Part shown: in pieces, positions 36,302 to 45,984 of the stretch
Position numbering within the stretch: position 1 is the stretch's first letter
Layout: each line of letters begins with the position of its first letter
Assembly (NCBI RefSeq): GCF_003584135.1
Contig: NZ_QXFI01000026.1
Span: 1 to 64,000 of the forward strand
Reading direction: 5' to 3'
Source: Flagellimonas pelagia
GTDB lineage: Bacteria; Bacteroidota; Bacteroidia; Flavobacteriales; Flavobacteriaceae
Length of the DNA: 64,000 nucleotides
Notes under the pieces: generated by a model
What the model was told of the DNA's origin: nothing
Seen by the model: only the letters and a program-made list of their open reading frames with translations
Database searches by the model: none
Program-made: the position numbers and the translations under genes

Positions 36302-38715
36302 TATTCTGATCTTAAGCTTTTGGCTGGATTTACCAACCCCGCCCGTATAGATTGATAACTGACCGTGAGCAACGCTATACCCAGGGAAATGGCCCCTGCC
36401 AAAGCAAATACCCACCATTGAATGTCTATTCTATAAGCAAAGTCTTCCAACCAGCGACTCATCATGTACCACCCAATGGGGGTGGCTATAACGATCGCGA
36501 TCAAGATCAGTTTCATGAAATCCATGGTCAGCAATTGGTAAATACTTTTGAACGGAGCTCCCAAAACCAATCGAATACTGATTTCCTTTTTTCGCTGTTC
36601 CACTAAAAAGGCCGATAGTGCGAACAGGCCCAAACAGGCAACGAGAATGGCAAACAACGCAAAGCTGTTGAATATTTTTCCCATGCGCTGCACATCGTCG
36701 TGCATGTGTGCAAATTCTTGGTCCAGAAAGGTGTACTCAAAAGCCTGCTGTGGCACATATTCTTGCCAAATGGATGCCACATCCCTGATGGCCTGTGCGG
36801 TTTCCCCCTTGTTCAATTTTACGGACATCATACTTGGGCTATTGCCGATTACAAGGGATAGAGAGGCAATGTCTTCTTTCAGGTTTTTAAAATGGAAATC
36901 TTCCACCACCCCGATTATGGTCCAATCTTGTCCGTTGTTGATACGTGTCCCTATTGGGTTTTGCAGCCCCAATTCCTTGGCCATGGTAGTATTGATCACA
37001 ATGGCAGTGGAATCGCTGGCAAAATCTTTTGAAAACGCTCTTCCTTTTTGGATATGAAGACCAAGCGTGTTCACGTAATCATAATCTACGCGCCAAATTT
37101 GTGCGGGCACTGAAATTTCTTGGCTGCCTTCATTGATCATGCCAAACGTATTTCCGTTTCGTTTAGAACCTTCCACCGGGAGATAATCACTTATGGTAAC
37201 CGACTTTACATCGGATAGTCCAAGAAGTCTTTCCTTAAAGGATTCCGTATTGTCTTTTAACAAGTTGGTGCCTTTTATGACCAGTACCTGATCTTTATTG
37301 AAGCCCAATTTTTTATCCATGATGTAATTCATCTGTTTATAGATGATCAAGGTGCCGATGATCAATACCACCGAAGTGGTAAATTGAAACACCACCAAAC
37401 CACTTCTCAACTTACCGCTCTTACTGCCAGTACTCAAGGTGCCTTTTAGCACGTTCACAGGTTTGAATGCAGAGAGATAGAAGGCGGGATATAGGCCTGC
37501 CAAAATTCCGACCAACAATGCTGCCACAAGGATCACAGGTAAAAACCACCAATCTGCCCATGGCATTACAATGTGTTTCGCAGCGATGGAATTAAAGGTT
37601 GGCAATAAGGCCCATGCCAACAACACTCCAATGGCAAAGGATAGAAAACTGTAGATGACCGATTCGGTCAAAAATTGGCTTACCAAATTGCCACGGAAAG
37701 CCCCGACGGTTTTTTTGAGTCCCACTTCCTTGGCTCTGTTGGCAGATTTAGCCGTGGATAGGTTAATGAAGTTGATGACCGCCAACAACAACACAAAAAT
37801 GGCAATGGCCGCAAAGAGCCAAACAAAACGGATATCGCCGTGCCGTAGTCCATCACCCATTTTGATGTCGGATTTAAGGTGGATGTCCGTAACAGGTTGT
37901 AGCTTGTACTCCAGGGTTTTTAATACCTCCATGAATTCCGCGCTCCTCATCCTTTCCTTGTATGTCGGGATAACATATTCCTCTAGGATAGAGACCATTT
38001 TCTTTTCCAAAGCAGGGATGTCGGCGTTGTCATCAACAAGTAGATATGTAAAGTAGTTGGTATTGGACCAACTCATATTGGTATCTTCTATGGCCAATAG
38101 AAAATTGAAGTCGAGATGGGTTTTTTCCGAAGGATTCTTTTTGATGACCCCAGTGACAGTATAAGGTTTGTTGGAATTGTCGTCAAGATATATGGTCTTG
38201 CCCACCGCGTGGCCTTCTGGAAAATATTTGGAGGCCTTTGACTCGGTAAGCACTACACTTTGTGGACTGGTAAGTACTTGCTTGGGATTGCCCTCCAACA
38301 ATTCAAACTCCAAAATATCAAAAACCCCTTGGTCGGCGAAGATGAAACCGTCCTCAAAGTTGTTCTGCATGGTACCTACTGGGCGCAATGGTCTCCTACC
38401 GGCCCCGAATAGTTCGCTCGTGTTTATCTTGCCAGCCTCCAAAATTTCAGGAAAGGTGGATTGAAGGGTTTCCGCAAAAGGAAGTTGAAAATGAACACTT
38501 TTTAGTAACTCTCCGTTCATCATACCCTGCATGACCACACGGTAGATACGGTCTTTGTTCTTGTAATGACCATCATAGCTCAATTCATTCTTGATAAAAA
38601 GGGCTATTAAAAGACATGCGGCAATACCAACGGCAAAACCACCAATTTTAATGGTGGTAAAGAGCTTGTCCTTTTTAATGTTTCGCCAGGCGATCCGTAA
38701 ATAGTTTTTAAACAT
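36301..38715 (-). CDS. FtsX/MacB-like permease 4 of 13
   Basis: 804 aa, start MFKNYLRIAWRNIKKDKLFT. First coupling motif RAKEVGLKKTVGAF. The second, RKKEISIRLVLGAP, differs at two positions normally fixed in the array (KEIG to KEIS, RKVLG to RLVLG), so contact of this half with the ATPase may be altered. Tail NPAKSLRSE. Periplasmic entry motif DRIYRVVMQGMMNG. Second half starts LRSGLVVFQFTTSVVLIIGT. Spacer to permease 3 is 28 nt. Confidence 0.93.
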   Translation of the reverse strand: MFKNYLRIAWRNIKKDKLFTTIKIGGFAVGIAACLLIALFIKNELSYDGHYKNKDRIYRVVMQGMMNGELLKSVHFQLPFAETLQSTFPEILEAGKINTSELFGAGRRPLRPVGTMQNNFEDGFIFADQGVFDILEFELLEGNPKQVLTSPQSVVLTESKASKYFPEGHAVGKTIYLDDNSNKPYTVTGVIKKNPSEKTHLDFNFLLAIEDTNMSWSNTNYFTYLLVDDNADIPALEKKMVSILEEYVIPTYKERMRSAEFMEVLKTLEYKLQPVTDIHLKSDIKMGDGLRHGDIRFVWLFAAIAIFVLLLAVINFINLSTAKSANRAKEVGLKKTVGAFRGNLVSQFLTESVIYSFLSFAIGVLLAWALLPTFNSIAAKHIVMPWADWWFLPVILVAALLVGILAGLYPAFYLSAFKPVNVLKGTLSTGSKSGKLRSGLVVFQFTTSVVLIIGTLIIYKQMNYIMDKKLGFNKDQVLVIKGTNLLKDNTESFKERLLGLSDVKSVTISDYLPVEGSKRNGNTFGMINEGSQEISVPAQIWRVDYDYVNTLGLHIQKGRAFSKDFASDSTAIVINTTMAKELGLQNPIGTRINNGQDWTIIGVVEDFHFKNLKEDIASLSLVIGNSPSMMSVKLNKGETAQAIRDVASIWQEYVPQQAFEYTFLDQEFAHMHDDVQRMGKIFNSFALFAILVACLGLFALSAFLVEQRKKEISIRLVLGAPFKSIYQLLTMDFMKLILIAIVIATPIGWYMMSRWLEDFAYRIDIQWWVFALAGAISLGIALLTVSYQSIRAGLVNPAKSLRSE

Positions 38716-38743
38716 GATGTTTTTTTTGATGGATGATGTTATC

Positions 38744-41125
38744 TCATTCGGTACGTAAACTTTTTACAGGATTGGCACTTGCTGCTTTGATGGCTTGAAA
38801 ACTTACCGTTAAAAGGGCAATGAGAATGGTCAAGATACTTGCTATGACAAATACGGCCCATCCGATGTTTGTTCTATAGGCAAATTGTTGGAGCCAGCCA
38901 CTCATAAGGTACCATGCAATGGGAGAGGCGATCAATATGGCAATTAAAACAAGTTTTAGAAAATCGAGGAAAAGTAAGTGCAGTATTGCATAGGTGGAGG
39001 AACCCAACACCTTACGCACGCCAATTTCTTTCACCCGCATTTCATTGTTGAAAGCTGCCAATCCGAACAAACCAAGGCAGGAAATGAAAATGGCAAGAAT
39101 GGCAAAATACTTGGAAAGCGATAAGATTCGCTGTTCTGAAGAATACTGGGCATTGAACATTTGATCCTGAAAGGTGAAGTTAAAATTGTAACCAGGATTG
39201 TAATCTGTATACAATCGCTTTAGGTTTTCAATGGTCTTCATTTCCGATCCAGAATGGATCCGCACCATTGCCAAGGCCAAATGGTTAGGGGAATACTTAA
39301 AAACAACAGGTGAAATGGGTTGCATGACCGAGGCAGTATGAAAATCCTTCATGACCCCAAGAATGGTCTTGTCCTCTCCCCAAAGGTTGATTTTTTGCCC
39401 AACAGGATTCTTCAACCCCATTATCCGTATGGCCTCCTCATTAAACAATACGTAAGATTCGGGAGAACCAAGTTTTTCGTTAAAAGGTTCCCCCTCTACC
39501 ATTTCTATGTTAAGGGTCTGTGTCAGGTTTTCATCCACATCGCGAACAATAAAATCTACCTCAAGATCCGCTGGCTTACCGGCCCAGTCAATACCATAGG
39601 TGGAAGATCCGCCATCTTCCCGTACAATACTCTGGTTAAGTCCGCCAACACGTTCCACACCCTCTACTTTTTCAATCTCATCGAAGAAAAATGGGATGTT
39701 GTCATAGGCCTTGCCCTCAAGATCTATTTGGACTATGTTATCTTTTTGGTAACCAATGGGTTTTGTGAGCGCAAAGTTGAGTTGGTTGTTTATGATCAAT
39801 ACCGATATGATCAGGACCAGGGATGCCATAAACTGAAAGACCACCAAGCCTTTTCTTGTAAAAAGTTCCCCGCCATGGGTCTTAAAGGCGCCTTTAAGAG
39901 TTGCCAATGGACTAAAGCCGGACAAATAAAATGCCGGATAACTTCCGGAGATCAATCCGGTAAGCAATGTGGCCAAGATCAATACAGGGGCATTTTGGAA
40001 AATAAGTTGAAGATCCAGTTCCTTGCCTGAAACATAGTTGAACGCAGGAATCAACAAAAAGACCAATAAAAGGGCCAATATCAAGGAAAGGCATGTTAGG
40101 AAAATCGATTCTGTTAGAAACTGAACCACCAGTGTTCTTTTGGTACTCCCTACCGTTTTCTTGATGCCGATTTCCTTAAACCTCCTACTAACTCGGGCCG
40201 TGGAAAGATTCATGAAATTGATACAGGCAATGAGTAGGACCAAAATGGCAATGAAAGAAAAAAGCCTAACATAGGTAATTCTTCCACCGCTTTGAATACC
40301 ATCCACATAATTGCCCTTTAGGTATGCATCTGAATATTTTCTCGTGAAAAGGCTGAACATGTTGCCATCAAGATACTTGTCTACGAACCGGTCTATTTTT
40401 TTATTAAAGGCAGCTTGGTCCGTGTTGGGTTTGAGGACAAGGTATGTTTGTGGTCCGGTATTGTACCATTCTTTTCCGTTTGTCCAAATGTCTTCCAGTA
40501 ATTTCTTTTTGGTCCCTACGAAACTAAATTTCATGGTCGAATTGGAAGGAACGTCCTCAAAAACACCTGTGATCTTTCCGCTCTGTTCTTTGCCAAAGAA
40601 GCTATATTTTATTTGGTGGTTTAGGGCTTTGTCAACAGAACCGAACAGTTTTAAGGCAAAGTTTTCGGAGACAACAATGGCATCCTTATCTTGAAGCACT
40701 TGATCAATGGAGCCTCGCATCAGGGGAAAGGAAAATACATTGAAAAAGTTTTTACTGGCAAATAGCCCTTCCGTTTTGAAAGTATTCTCATCATCGGAGA
40801 AAGTGATTGCCATTCCCTCCCTCTCAAGGTTCATAACGGTCACCGCATCTTCAACCTCGGGCAGATCTTTTTCCAATGCTTCTGCAAGGGGCCCTTGTGT
40901 ACCTTCATGAACTCTGATTACTCCATTTTCCTCGCTCTTCATCAATATTTGATAAAGGTTTTGGTCATTTTCATGAAACGTATCGACCGTCATTTCATCA
41001 GTGACCCAGAAAAAGATCAAAAAAGCACTGGCCAGTCCTGTGGAAAGCCCCAGAATATTTATCAATGAAAACAAAGGATTTCTCCTAAGGTTTCTCCAGG
41101 CTATTTTAAGATGTGTCTTGATCAT
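38744..41125 (-). CDS. FtsX/MacB-like permease 3 of 13
   Basis: 793 aa from the ATG at 41125 (MIKTHLKIAWRNLRRNPLFS). An in-frame start 14 codons upstream would overlap the permease 2 stop and is not supported by the paralogues. The first periplasmic domain carries NFFNVFSFPLMRG, nearly identical to permease 1 (NFFNVFSFPLVQG); with the shared GLSTGLA first helix these two look like each other's closest relatives although permease 2 lies between them. Coupling motifs RFKEIGIKKTVGST and RVKEIGVRKVLGSS; tail NPVKSLRTE. Confidence 0.93.
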   Translation of the reverse strand: MIKTHLKIAWRNLRRNPLFSLINILGLSTGLASAFLIFFWVTDEMTVDTFHENDQNLYQILMKSEENGVIRVHEGTQGPLAEALEKDLPEVEDAVTVMNLEREGMAITFSDDENTFKTEGLFASKNFFNVFSFPLMRGSIDQVLQDKDAIVVSENFALKLFGSVDKALNHQIKYSFFGKEQSGKITGVFEDVPSNSTMKFSFVGTKKKLLEDIWTNGKEWYNTGPQTYLVLKPNTDQAAFNKKIDRFVDKYLDGNMFSLFTRKYSDAYLKGNYVDGIQSGGRITYVRLFSFIAILVLLIACINFMNLSTARVSRRFKEIGIKKTVGSTKRTLVVQFLTESIFLTCLSLILALLLVFLLIPAFNYVSGKELDLQLIFQNAPVLILATLLTGLISGSYPAFYLSGFSPLATLKGAFKTHGGELFTRKGLVVFQFMASLVLIISVLIINNQLNFALTKPIGYQKDNIVQIDLEGKAYDNIPFFFDEIEKVEGVERVGGLNQSIVREDGGSSTYGIDWAGKPADLEVDFIVRDVDENLTQTLNIEMVEGEPFNEKLGSPESYVLFNEEAIRIMGLKNPVGQKINLWGEDKTILGVMKDFHTASVMQPISPVVFKYSPNHLALAMVRIHSGSEMKTIENLKRLYTDYNPGYNFNFTFQDQMFNAQYSSEQRILSLSKYFAILAIFISCLGLFGLAAFNNEMRVKEIGVRKVLGSSTYAILHLLFLDFLKLVLIAILIASPIAWYLMSGWLQQFAYRTNIGWAVFVIASILTILIALLTVSFQAIKAASANPVKSLRTE

Positions 41126-41156
41126 GATGGTTTGTTTTATGATGATGTTTTTTATG

Positions 41157-43538
41157 TCATTCGGCACGTAAACTTTTAGTAGGGTTGGTCAGGGCGGCCC
41201 TGATGGATTGAAAACTTACGGTCAACAAGGCAATGCCCAGTGCAATGGTTCCTGCAAGGGCGAACACCCACCATTGCAGATCGATTCTATAGGCAAAACC
41301 TTCAAGCCAATTTTCCATGGAGAAGTACGCCATAGGGAATCCTATGAACAAGGCAATAACCACCAACTTGGCAAAATCCATGGAAAGCATTTGGCTGATC
41401 TTGCCCACGGAGGCCCCCAATACTTTTCGAATGCCGATTTCCTTTCTTCGTTGCTCTGCCGTATAGGCTGCCAAACCAAAAAGCCCCAATGCCGCTACAA
41501 AAATGGCCAGGATGCAGAACACGATACTGATCTGCCCCGCCCGCTTTTCCCGAGCATACATTCTTGCAATATTTTGATCTAAAAAAGAATAGTTGAAATC
41601 CAGATTGGGAACAATTCTGGTGAAAGTACTTTTAAGGTCGGCAACCGTATTGGCCAAATTCCCAGATTTGAAACGTACCAGCATGAATGATTTGCCTTCA
41701 CTTGTACTGTTATTGAATGCATAGGCACCAATAGGTTGGTGCAACGATTCGTAGTTGAAATCATCCACCACCCCTACTATGGTATTGGGAATTCCGATAT
41801 ATACCTCCTTGCCAATGGCCTCTTCTGGGGAGAATCCTAAATAATCGATGGCCTTTTTGTTCAACACAACTTCCACCAATGTATCCTTTTCACTTTTGAA
41901 CTTGGGTAAGCTGCTGCCGGCCAAAAGATGTAGCTTAAGGGCGTCCACAATACCTGCATCGGTCACATTGGTCTGAATGTTCAGACCATGTTCTTCCGTA
42001 TCATTTTTTCGAAGGGTTCGTCCACTTACATCCATACCGGGATATCCTTGGGCCATGGATACTGCGGTAACTTCTGAGAGGTTTTTAAACTCTTGCTCCA
42101 AAGCGTTACGATTTTCGTCGCCACGCAATCCACCTATGGAAATGGCCATGACGTTGTCCGCAGCAAAACCAAGATTTTTATTTTGGATGTATTGGGTTTG
42201 CTGGTAGATGACCATCACCCCTACGATCAATGCGGTAGAGGCGGCAAACTGCATCACTACAAGGCCTTTTCTAATGACCACATTTCCCTTTCCTCGCTTT
42301 AACGATGGGGATAGGATTTCCTTGGGCAAAAATCTGGACAGATACATGGAAGGGTACAATCCAGAAAACAAAGTCGTTACAAGCCAAACCCCCAATGCGG
42401 CCAATATGAAGGTTGGGTTGAGCAACAGGTCCATGGTCAAGTGTTGATTGGTTAAACTATTAAAACTGGGCAACAACAACATCGTCAATGCGACTCCCAA
42501 AACAATGGAAATGGCCGTGATGAGTCCAGTTTCCACATAAAACCGACCCACTAAAGACTCCGAAGAGGCCCCCAAGGTTTTGCTGATGCCCACTTCCTTG
42601 GAACGCTTTTGGGAACGTGCCGTGGTGAGGTTCATATAGTTAACGCAGGCAATTAAAAGGATTAAAATGGCCAAGTAAGTCAGGTTGCGCACTTCATTGA
42701 TATCGCCAATGCGGGACGAATATGAATTTCCGTAAGAAGCGGAATACAGGTGTACTTTGCTTAACGGCTGTAAACCGAAGGAATACCACCTACCTTCTTT
42801 TGTTACATTTGCCTCCAACATTTGGTCTATCTGTGTTTGGGTGGCATCCACCGAAACATTGTCCTTCAACAAACAATAGGTTTCAAAACTGGCATTGCCC
42901 CAAGATTTTCGGTCGTAGAACCAGTATCCATTACTGGAAGCCATAATATCGGCATCAAGCGTGCTGTTCTCTGGAAAATCCTTGTATACCCCGGTCACCT
43001 CAAGCTCACGATTATTGTCTACCAGAATGGTTTGGCCAATCGGATTTTCCTGGTTGAAATAGGTTTGTGCAGCTGTTTCGGAAAGAATGACCGTACCTGG
43101 CCTGTCCAAAGCTGTGGCTGCATCCCCTTTTACCAGTTCAATATCGAAAATGGTCAATAGCTCTTTGTCCACCCAATAAAAAAGGTCCTCAGTGAAGTTT
43201 TGGTTGTTTATGCGCAAAGACGCGGGTCTACCAAAATTATGTTTTAACAACCTTGCCGCACTTTCCACATTGGTCACTTCCTCCTTCATGGTCAATGCGG
43301 TTGCCGGGGGTACCGTGGCCCAGGTCTCAAAACCGAAATCACCATCGGTTTTCAAGAGAACTCGTTGGATCCGGTCTTTTTTGGGAAACATGGAGTCGAA
43401 ACTCCTCTCATGGGAAATAAACAGAAAAAGGAGCATGACGATGGTCAGCCCCATGGAAAGTCCAATAATGTTGATTCCTGAAAACAGTTTGTTCGATTTC
43501 AAGTTTCTCCACGCGACTTTTAGGTTGTTCTTAAACAT
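41157..43538 (-). CDS. FtsX/MacB-like permease 2 of 13
   Basis: 793 aa, start MFKNNLKVAWRNLKSNKLFS. Entry motif of the first periplasmic domain is DRIQRVLLKTDGDFGFETWA. First coupling motif RSKEVGISKTLGAS (about 312-325) has Ser in place of the usual basic residue; the second, RRKEIGIRKVLGAS (about 698-710), is standard. Tail NPTKSLRAE. Second half begins VIRKGLVVMQFAASTALIVG. Spacer to permease 1 is 22 nt with the 16-base repeat; spacer to permease 3 is 31 nt. Confidence 0.93.
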   Translation of the reverse strand: MFKNNLKVAWRNLKSNKLFSGINIIGLSMGLTIVMLLFLFISHERSFDSMFPKKDRIQRVLLKTDGDFGFETWATVPPATALTMKEEVTNVESAARLLKHNFGRPASLRINNQNFTEDLFYWVDKELLTIFDIELVKGDAATALDRPGTVILSETAAQTYFNQENPIGQTILVDNNRELEVTGVYKDFPENSTLDADIMASSNGYWFYDRKSWGNASFETYCLLKDNVSVDATQTQIDQMLEANVTKEGRWYSFGLQPLSKVHLYSASYGNSYSSRIGDINEVRNLTYLAILILLIACVNYMNLTTARSQKRSKEVGISKTLGASSESLVGRFYVETGLITAISIVLGVALTMLLLPSFNSLTNQHLTMDLLLNPTFILAALGVWLVTTLFSGLYPSMYLSRFLPKEILSPSLKRGKGNVVIRKGLVVMQFAASTALIVGVMVIYQQTQYIQNKNLGFAADNVMAISIGGLRGDENRNALEQEFKNLSEVTAVSMAQGYPGMDVSGRTLRKNDTEEHGLNIQTNVTDAGIVDALKLHLLAGSSLPKFKSEKDTLVEVVLNKKAIDYLGFSPEEAIGKEVYIGIPNTIVGVVDDFNYESLHQPIGAYAFNNSTSEGKSFMLVRFKSGNLANTVADLKSTFTRIVPNLDFNYSFLDQNIARMYAREKRAGQISIVFCILAIFVAALGLFGLAAYTAEQRRKEIGIRKVLGASVGKISQMLSMDFAKLVVIALFIGFPMAYFSMENWLEGFAYRIDLQWWVFALAGTIALGIALLTVSFQSIRAALTNPTKSLRAE

Positions 43539-43546
43539 ATTTGGGA

Positions 43547-43562
43547 TTTTTGATTGATGATT
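43547..43562 (-). repeat. Spacer repeat copy 2 (before permease 2)
   Basis: Exact second copy of the 16-base spacer word AATCATCAATCAAAAA; its first two bases overlap the stop codon of permease 1. Confidence 0.8.
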
Positions 43563-45951
43563 ATTCTATACGTAAACTTTTTACAGGATTGGCCATTGCG
43601 GCCTTAATGGATTGAAAACTAATTGTCACCAGTGTCATAAAAATCAAGAGCACTATGGTAATTATAAAGACCAAAGGACTTATTTGAATATGGTATGCAA
43701 AACCTTGCAGCCAGGAATTCAAGAGCCATAGCGCAACCGGGAATGCTATTACTGCTGAAAGGCATACAAGTTTAAGGAAGTCATAGGACAGCATTGTTGC
43801 AATGCCTGTAATTGATGCTCCAACTACTTTCCGCACCCCGATTTCTTTTTGCCTTTTTTGGGCGGTAAATGCTGCAAGTCCAAACAAGCCCAGACATGAA
43901 ATTATGATGGCAAGACCGGCAAAATACTTTGACAAAACCGTAACTCTTTGTTCGCTTGCATATAGGGTATTGAGGTCATCTGCCAAAAAAGTATATTCAA
44001 AGGGCAGATTGGGATTATATTTTTTAAATAAATCGGAAAGATCAGCAAGGGTCTGTTTTTCATGTCCTGCCTTTATCCGCATGACAATATTTGCGGTATT
44101 GTTTCTGTAGCTGATAAAATACGGACCTACTTTATTGTACATACTGTCGTAGTTAAAATCCTTGACTACTCCGATAATATGCTTTTTCCTTCCAAAAAAT
44201 TCAATAGGGGTGCCTAGGGGTTCTTCAAGATGCATCATCCTGACAGCAGTTTCATTGAATATTACTCCTGAACTATCAGTAGGATAATCCAGGTCAAATG
44301 AACGTCCCTGCTGCATTTGTAATCCCATAGTTTCAACAAAATCAAAATCAGCATAGGAACCACTAAATTGGATTTGCTCTGTTTTACCGGGCCATGAAAT
44401 GCGGCCGCCTCCACTGAGGTTTCCAAGTAAGTCACCTTCCATATTGGTAACATTGATCACATTTGGAATTGCTTTTGCCTCTTTAATAAAAGTATCTTCA
44501 TGTTCGGCAATATTCCCTTCATTGGTAAAGTGTATGATGTTATCCCGATTGTATCCCAAATCTTTGGTTTGTACCAGATCCATTTGTTGATATACCACCA
44601 AAACGGCCAAGATGAGTATTGCGGAAATGGTAAATTGAAAAACAATCAATCCCTTTCGCATCCATGTTTCACCTCCTGAAGTATTCAGCTTGCCCTTAAG
44701 CACCATGGCGGGCTTGAATTTGGAAAGGTACAGTGCCGGATAACTGCCGGCGACAATACCTGTCATGAGCGTAATCGCAATCATGCTTAGTACAATGGTA
44801 AAATCCATTTGTATACTCAATGGCTTACCTGTTATTTGACGAAAAGCAGGTAGCAGCAGTGCTACCAGTATCGAAGCAACGCCAAGTGATAAAAAAGACA
44901 TGATCATTGATTCGCCGAGATATTGCCAGGCAAGCATTGCTCGTGAGGCCCCGACCACTTTTTTAATACCGACTTCCTTGTATCTTTGAAAGGCCTTGGC
45001 AGTACTTAGATTCATGAAATTGATGCATGCGATCAGCAATATGAAAAGGGCAATTATTGAAAAAAGCCGAACGTAGTTTATCCTGCCACCGGAAGGCTTT
45101 CCATTTTCATAGGTGTTGTGCAAATATTTATCTGCAAATTTTTGGATGAACAGGCTTCCTGCCCATTTTTGTTGTTCCTTATCCTTGAATTTTGATTTGA
45201 TAAAACCCCTTAGCTTTTCATTCAGTTTATCCGGATTTACTCCCTCTTTTAACAGAATGTATGTTGATGGGTCACTGCTAAACCAAGAAATATCATGTGT
45301 GACAGTAGAAAAATACATTTCGTGTGAAAATATCACGTCAAATGTGATGGAGGAAGCTTCGGGAATTTTGAATACCCCCATGACTTTATACGGGCCGTTT
45401 ATCCCATTGGGAGCACTGGTTCCTTTGGACCATTCCACTGTTTTTCCGACAATATCGGTGGTATGAAACAGTTTCATGGCCATGACATCGCTCAATAGGA
45501 CACTTGTTTTGTTCTCAAGAGCGGTGTTTATGTCACCTTGCACAAGCGGAAATGAGAAAACATTAAAGAAATTTTGGGTGGCGTAGATTTCTTTTGCTTT
45601 GAGGCCATTTTCGTTGTACGATAATATGCCAGGAGTTTCATCCCAATACAAATACCGGACAACCACTGCATCCTCAACTTCGGGAACTTCATTTAATAGG
45701 GATGCTCCCAACAAATCGGGAGTGTGTTCCGTTGTAAATATGCCACCATCTCCTTCCTCGGCATTTTGCATAACCTGGTAGATCCTGTTCCCATTGATAT
45801 GGAATTTATCTTTGCCGATTTCGTCCATTACCCACAAACAAATCAAAATAGTACAGGCAAGACCAGTGGATAGCCCAAGTAAATTGAGCAATGTGAAACG
45901 GCGTTCACGGACTAGGTTTCGCCAAGCTACTTTTAGATTGTTTTTGAACAT
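43561..45951 (-). CDS. FtsX/MacB-like permease 1 of 13 (promoter-proximal)
   Basis: 796 aa from ATG 45951 (MFKNNLKVAWRNLVRERRFT). An 11-codon upstream extension is open but overlaps the spacer repeat and is not shared. Helix about 22-42, periplasmic domain 45-295, helix about 296-314, coupling motif RYKEVGIKKVVGAS (324-337), two more helices, then the second copy of the plan with RQKEIGVRKVVGAS (701-714). Tail NPVKSLRIE. It follows ATPase 1 by 33 nt, an arrangement like macA-macB, which supports the whole set being a tripartite export machine. Base composition is slightly more AT-rich than the other permeases by eye. Confidence 0.93.
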   Translation of the reverse strand: MFKNNLKVAWRNLVRERRFTLLNLLGLSTGLACTILICLWVMDEIGKDKFHINGNRIYQVMQNAEEGDGGIFTTEHTPDLLGASLLNEVPEVEDAVVVRYLYWDETPGILSYNENGLKAKEIYATQNFFNVFSFPLVQGDINTALENKTSVLLSDVMAMKLFHTTDIVGKTVEWSKGTSAPNGINGPYKVMGVFKIPEASSITFDVIFSHEMYFSTVTHDISWFSSDPSTYILLKEGVNPDKLNEKLRGFIKSKFKDKEQQKWAGSLFIQKFADKYLHNTYENGKPSGGRINYVRLFSIIALFILLIACINFMNLSTAKAFQRYKEVGIKKVVGASRAMLAWQYLGESMIMSFLSLGVASILVALLLPAFRQITGKPLSIQMDFTIVLSMIAITLMTGIVAGSYPALYLSKFKPAMVLKGKLNTSGGETWMRKGLIVFQFTISAILILAVLVVYQQMDLVQTKDLGYNRDNIIHFTNEGNIAEHEDTFIKEAKAIPNVINVTNMEGDLLGNLSGGGRISWPGKTEQIQFSGSYADFDFVETMGLQMQQGRSFDLDYPTDSSGVIFNETAVRMMHLEEPLGTPIEFFGRKKHIIGVVKDFNYDSMYNKVGPYFISYRNNTANIVMRIKAGHEKQTLADLSDLFKKYNPNLPFEYTFLADDLNTLYASEQRVTVLSKYFAGLAIIISCLGLFGLAAFTAQKRQKEIGVRKVVGASITGIATMLSYDFLKLVCLSAVIAFPVALWLLNSWLQGFAYHIQISPLVFIITIVLLIFMTLVTISFQSIKAAMANPVKSLRIE

Positions 45952-45959
45952 ACTGGCAT

Positions 45960-45975
45960 TTTTTGATTGATGATT
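45960..45975 (-). repeat. Spacer repeat copy 3 (before permease 1)
   Basis: Exact third copy of AATCATCAATCAAAAA, between ATPase 1 and permease 1. Confidence 0.8.
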
Positions 45976-45984
45976 AAACTCCAA

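Noticed and set aside
14398..45951. Cell-division FtsX or LolC/LolE as the identity of the permeases
   Set aside because: FtsX is about 300 aa and LolC/E about 400 aa with four helices; these proteins are twice as long with two repeats and come with a TolC/HlyD pair.
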